Origin: JAVKSM01 sp039583705 | GTDB taxonomy: Bacteria; Actinomycetota; Actinomycetes; Mycobacteriales; Pseudonocardiaceae | DNA length: 15,331 bases | NCBI GenBank assembly: GCA_039583705.1 | Contig: JAVKSM010000081.1 | Location: 1-15,331, forward strand | Reading direction: 5' to 3' | In this document: positions 13,969-15,331 of the stretch, in pieces | Numbering within the stretch: the stretch's first letter is position 1 | Layout of the letters: each line of letters begins with the position of its first letter | Made by a program: the position numbers and the translations under genes | Notes under the pieces: generated by a model | Database searches by the model: none | The model's input: only the letters and a program-made list of their open reading frames with translations | Told to the model about the DNA's origin: nothing

Positions 13969-14988
13969 GTGGCGCACGCCTGCCGCTCGTCGGATGACAC
14001 GTCCCGGCGGCTGCGTGATGCGTTGGAGGATCGGGCGCAGGCGGGGCGGGTGCACCGCACACCGCTGCGCCCGTACGGCTATGCCCCGGACGGGGTGACC
14101 ATCATCGAGGATGAGGCGAGGATCGTGCGGGAGATCTACGCCCGGTATCTCGATGGTGCCTCCTACGACCGGATCGCGGCGGAGTTGACCGAGCGCGGGG
14201 AGCGCACCGCGAGCGGCGGGCGGTGGGAGTTCTACTCGGTGCGCACGATTCTGAAGTCCCGCCACGTGGCCGGGATTCGGGTGTTGCGGGGGCGGGACTT
14301 CGCCGAGGGGGACTGGCCGGCGATCATCGACCGGGGCATGTGGACCGAGGTTCAGGATCGCCGCGCCGCCTACCGGGCACCCGCACGGCGGCCGTTTCGG
14401 TTCTACCTGCTGCGCGGGTTGGTGATGTGCAAGAAGTGCGGCATCCTGATGGCCGGAACCCTGAACAAGAACGCCCCCACCTACCTGTGCGCCCGGCGTC
14501 GGGTCGGCGCCGCGCGTTGCGCTCGGCGGATCAACGCCGTCAAGCTGGAGGAGTTCGTCTCCGACGCGGCCGTGGACCTGCTCACCCACCTGGACCTGAC
14601 CGGCGCACCCCGTCCGGCTACCGCGCTCTCACCGGCCGACGCGGCCGCGATCGCCGCCGATGAGCAGGAGCTGGCCGAGCTGAAGGACATGTGGACCCAC
14701 CGCGAGCTGTCCACCCGCGAGTACCGGCAGATGAGAAAGACCGTCGACGAGCGCATCACCGCCCGGCACCGCAAGACGATCGTCCGGCCCACCGCCGACG
14801 TGCTGGCCGGTCTGGTCGGCCCCAACGCCCGCGCATCCTGGCAGCACTTGGCCGCCAATGGCGAGGGCGAGCGGCTGAACGCGGTGCTGCGGTTCCTGTT
14901 CACCGCCGTCATCATCGACGAACACCGCAGCGGCACGCCCGGCAGCTTCGACTACAGCCGCGTTGACATCGAACCCAACCCCCTCTAA
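13969..14988 (+). pseudogene. Large serine recombinase lacking its catalytic domain
   Basis: The frame encodes up to 339 residues matching only the C-terminal two thirds of a large serine integrase. It begins abruptly in the SDDTSRRLRDALEDRA segment that normally follows the resolvase domain. The recombinase domain follows (~13-105: PYGYAPDGVTIIEDEARIVREI, IAAELTERG, GGRWEFYSVRTILKSRHVAG), then WPAIIDRGMW. The zinc ribbon has Cys154, Cys157, Cys174 and Cys184, and a charged helical, probably coiled-coil stretch lies at ~220-265. The ~140-residue N-terminal domain with the catalytic Ser and Arg is missing, and the ~90 bp left after the previous gene cannot hold it. The nominal GTG 13969 has no good ribosome site. 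The remnant could at most bind DNA, and marks a former integration event beside the CdtB-like gene. Confidence 0.85.
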
Positions 14989-15043
14989 CACACCCCTCTC
15001 ACGGTGACCAGCCTCAGGGGCCGACCGCGATTCAGAATGCGTG

Positions 15044-15331
15044 TCAGTTGTCCGGGCGCAGCAGTCGCGCGAGCCGCTCGACGCTCTCGGGCTTGCTGAT
15101 GGTGCGGGGGAACCGGGCGCACACCCGCGCCAGGTGATACGCGCGATCATCCCCGCCCCCCGGGCCGGCGTCGGGCGGCTGGTCTGACTCACCAGTCGCC
15201 GTCGTGGCCGGGCCGGTGGCAGGGTGCGGGGTGGGTGGGCGGCGGGGACGGCTGGTGAACCGCCCCGGGTCTGATGGAGGCTCTGTCCTGAGTGGAGGAT
15301 GGAGAGATGGTCCGGTCTTCGAGGCACCCTC
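15044..15331 (-). CDS. C-terminal part of an unidentified protein (5' end outside window)
   Basis: On the minus strand a frame stays open from the window edge to TGA at 15046-15044. Its last ~34 residues look like real protein: RAYHLARVCARFPRT and KPESVERLARLLRPDN, helical and free of the Arg/Pro bias of shadow frames here. The preceding ~60 residues are Pro/Thr/Ala-rich, as in a linker. No family was recognised. No in-frame start precedes the conserved-looking end within the window, so the gene should begin beyond 15331. It is convergent with the recombinase remnant. Confidence 0.45.
   Translation of the reverse strand, partial: EGASKTGPSLHPPLRTEPPSDPGRFTSRPRRPPTPHPATGPATTATGESDQPPDAGPGGGDDRAYHLARVCARFPRTISKPESVERLARLLRPDN

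Overview
The window is very GC-rich DNA from an actinomycete (Actinomycetota). Protein-level similarity and gene order fit the Pseudonocardiaceae/mycobacterial side of the group: a PIG-L deacetylase, PspC proteins, an Mtb12-like lipoprotein, guaA beside a choD-type remnant, and GTG starts are all typical. No species can be named from the sequence alone. No tRNA, rRNA or CRISPR array was seen.

Layout. 1-1128 (+): the 3' end of a PIG-L deacetylase gene and a Pro/Ala-rich exported protein. 1134-4792: an envelope-signalling module. A LuxR/NarL response regulator and a PspC-domain histidine kinase (minus strand) are divergent from a PspC/LiaF-like membrane protein and a coupled 78-residue membrane protein (plus strand), closed by a perfect 12-bp-stem hairpin. 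4845-6280: a loosely packed accessory stretch with a degenerate 22-bp tandem repeat, two overlapping small minus-strand genes (a 193-residue two-TM protein and a 61-residue protein with an internal duplication), a gene-poor gap and a ribbon-helix-helix-like 91-residue protein. 6373-7932 (-): guaA, GMP synthase. 8056-10273 (+): an Mtb12-like lipoprotein followed after 16 bp by a 14-TM DHA2 drug exporter.

10274-10743: decayed remains of a cholesterol-oxidase-like (choD/GMC) gene on the minus strand, ending in a 21-bp repeat with three GGTGATCCTCACC cores. choD lies near guaA in mycobacteria, so this is probably an ancestral neighbour that was broken. 10744-13008 (+): a 754-residue GT-C membrane glycosyltransferase. 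13101-13880 (+): the most striking gene, a stand-alone DNase I-fold protein resembling CdtB, the nuclease subunit of cytolethal distending toxin. It keeps all the recognisable catalytic residues, has lower GC than its neighbours and carries an early TTA codon. An in-frame stop just upstream rules out a longer N-terminus. 13969-14988 (+): a large serine recombinase that has lost its catalytic N-terminal domain. 15044-15331 (-): the C-terminus of an unidentified gene running off the window.

Overall, a conserved core (envelope signalling, guaA, exporter pair) is interleaved with accessory DNA. The choD remnant, CdtB-like nuclease and headless recombinase suggest that the right-hand third was remodelled by integration and deletion. 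Signalling through PspC-HK/RR with the LiaF-like partner, and cooperation of the lipoprotein with the exporter, are inferences from gene arrangement.
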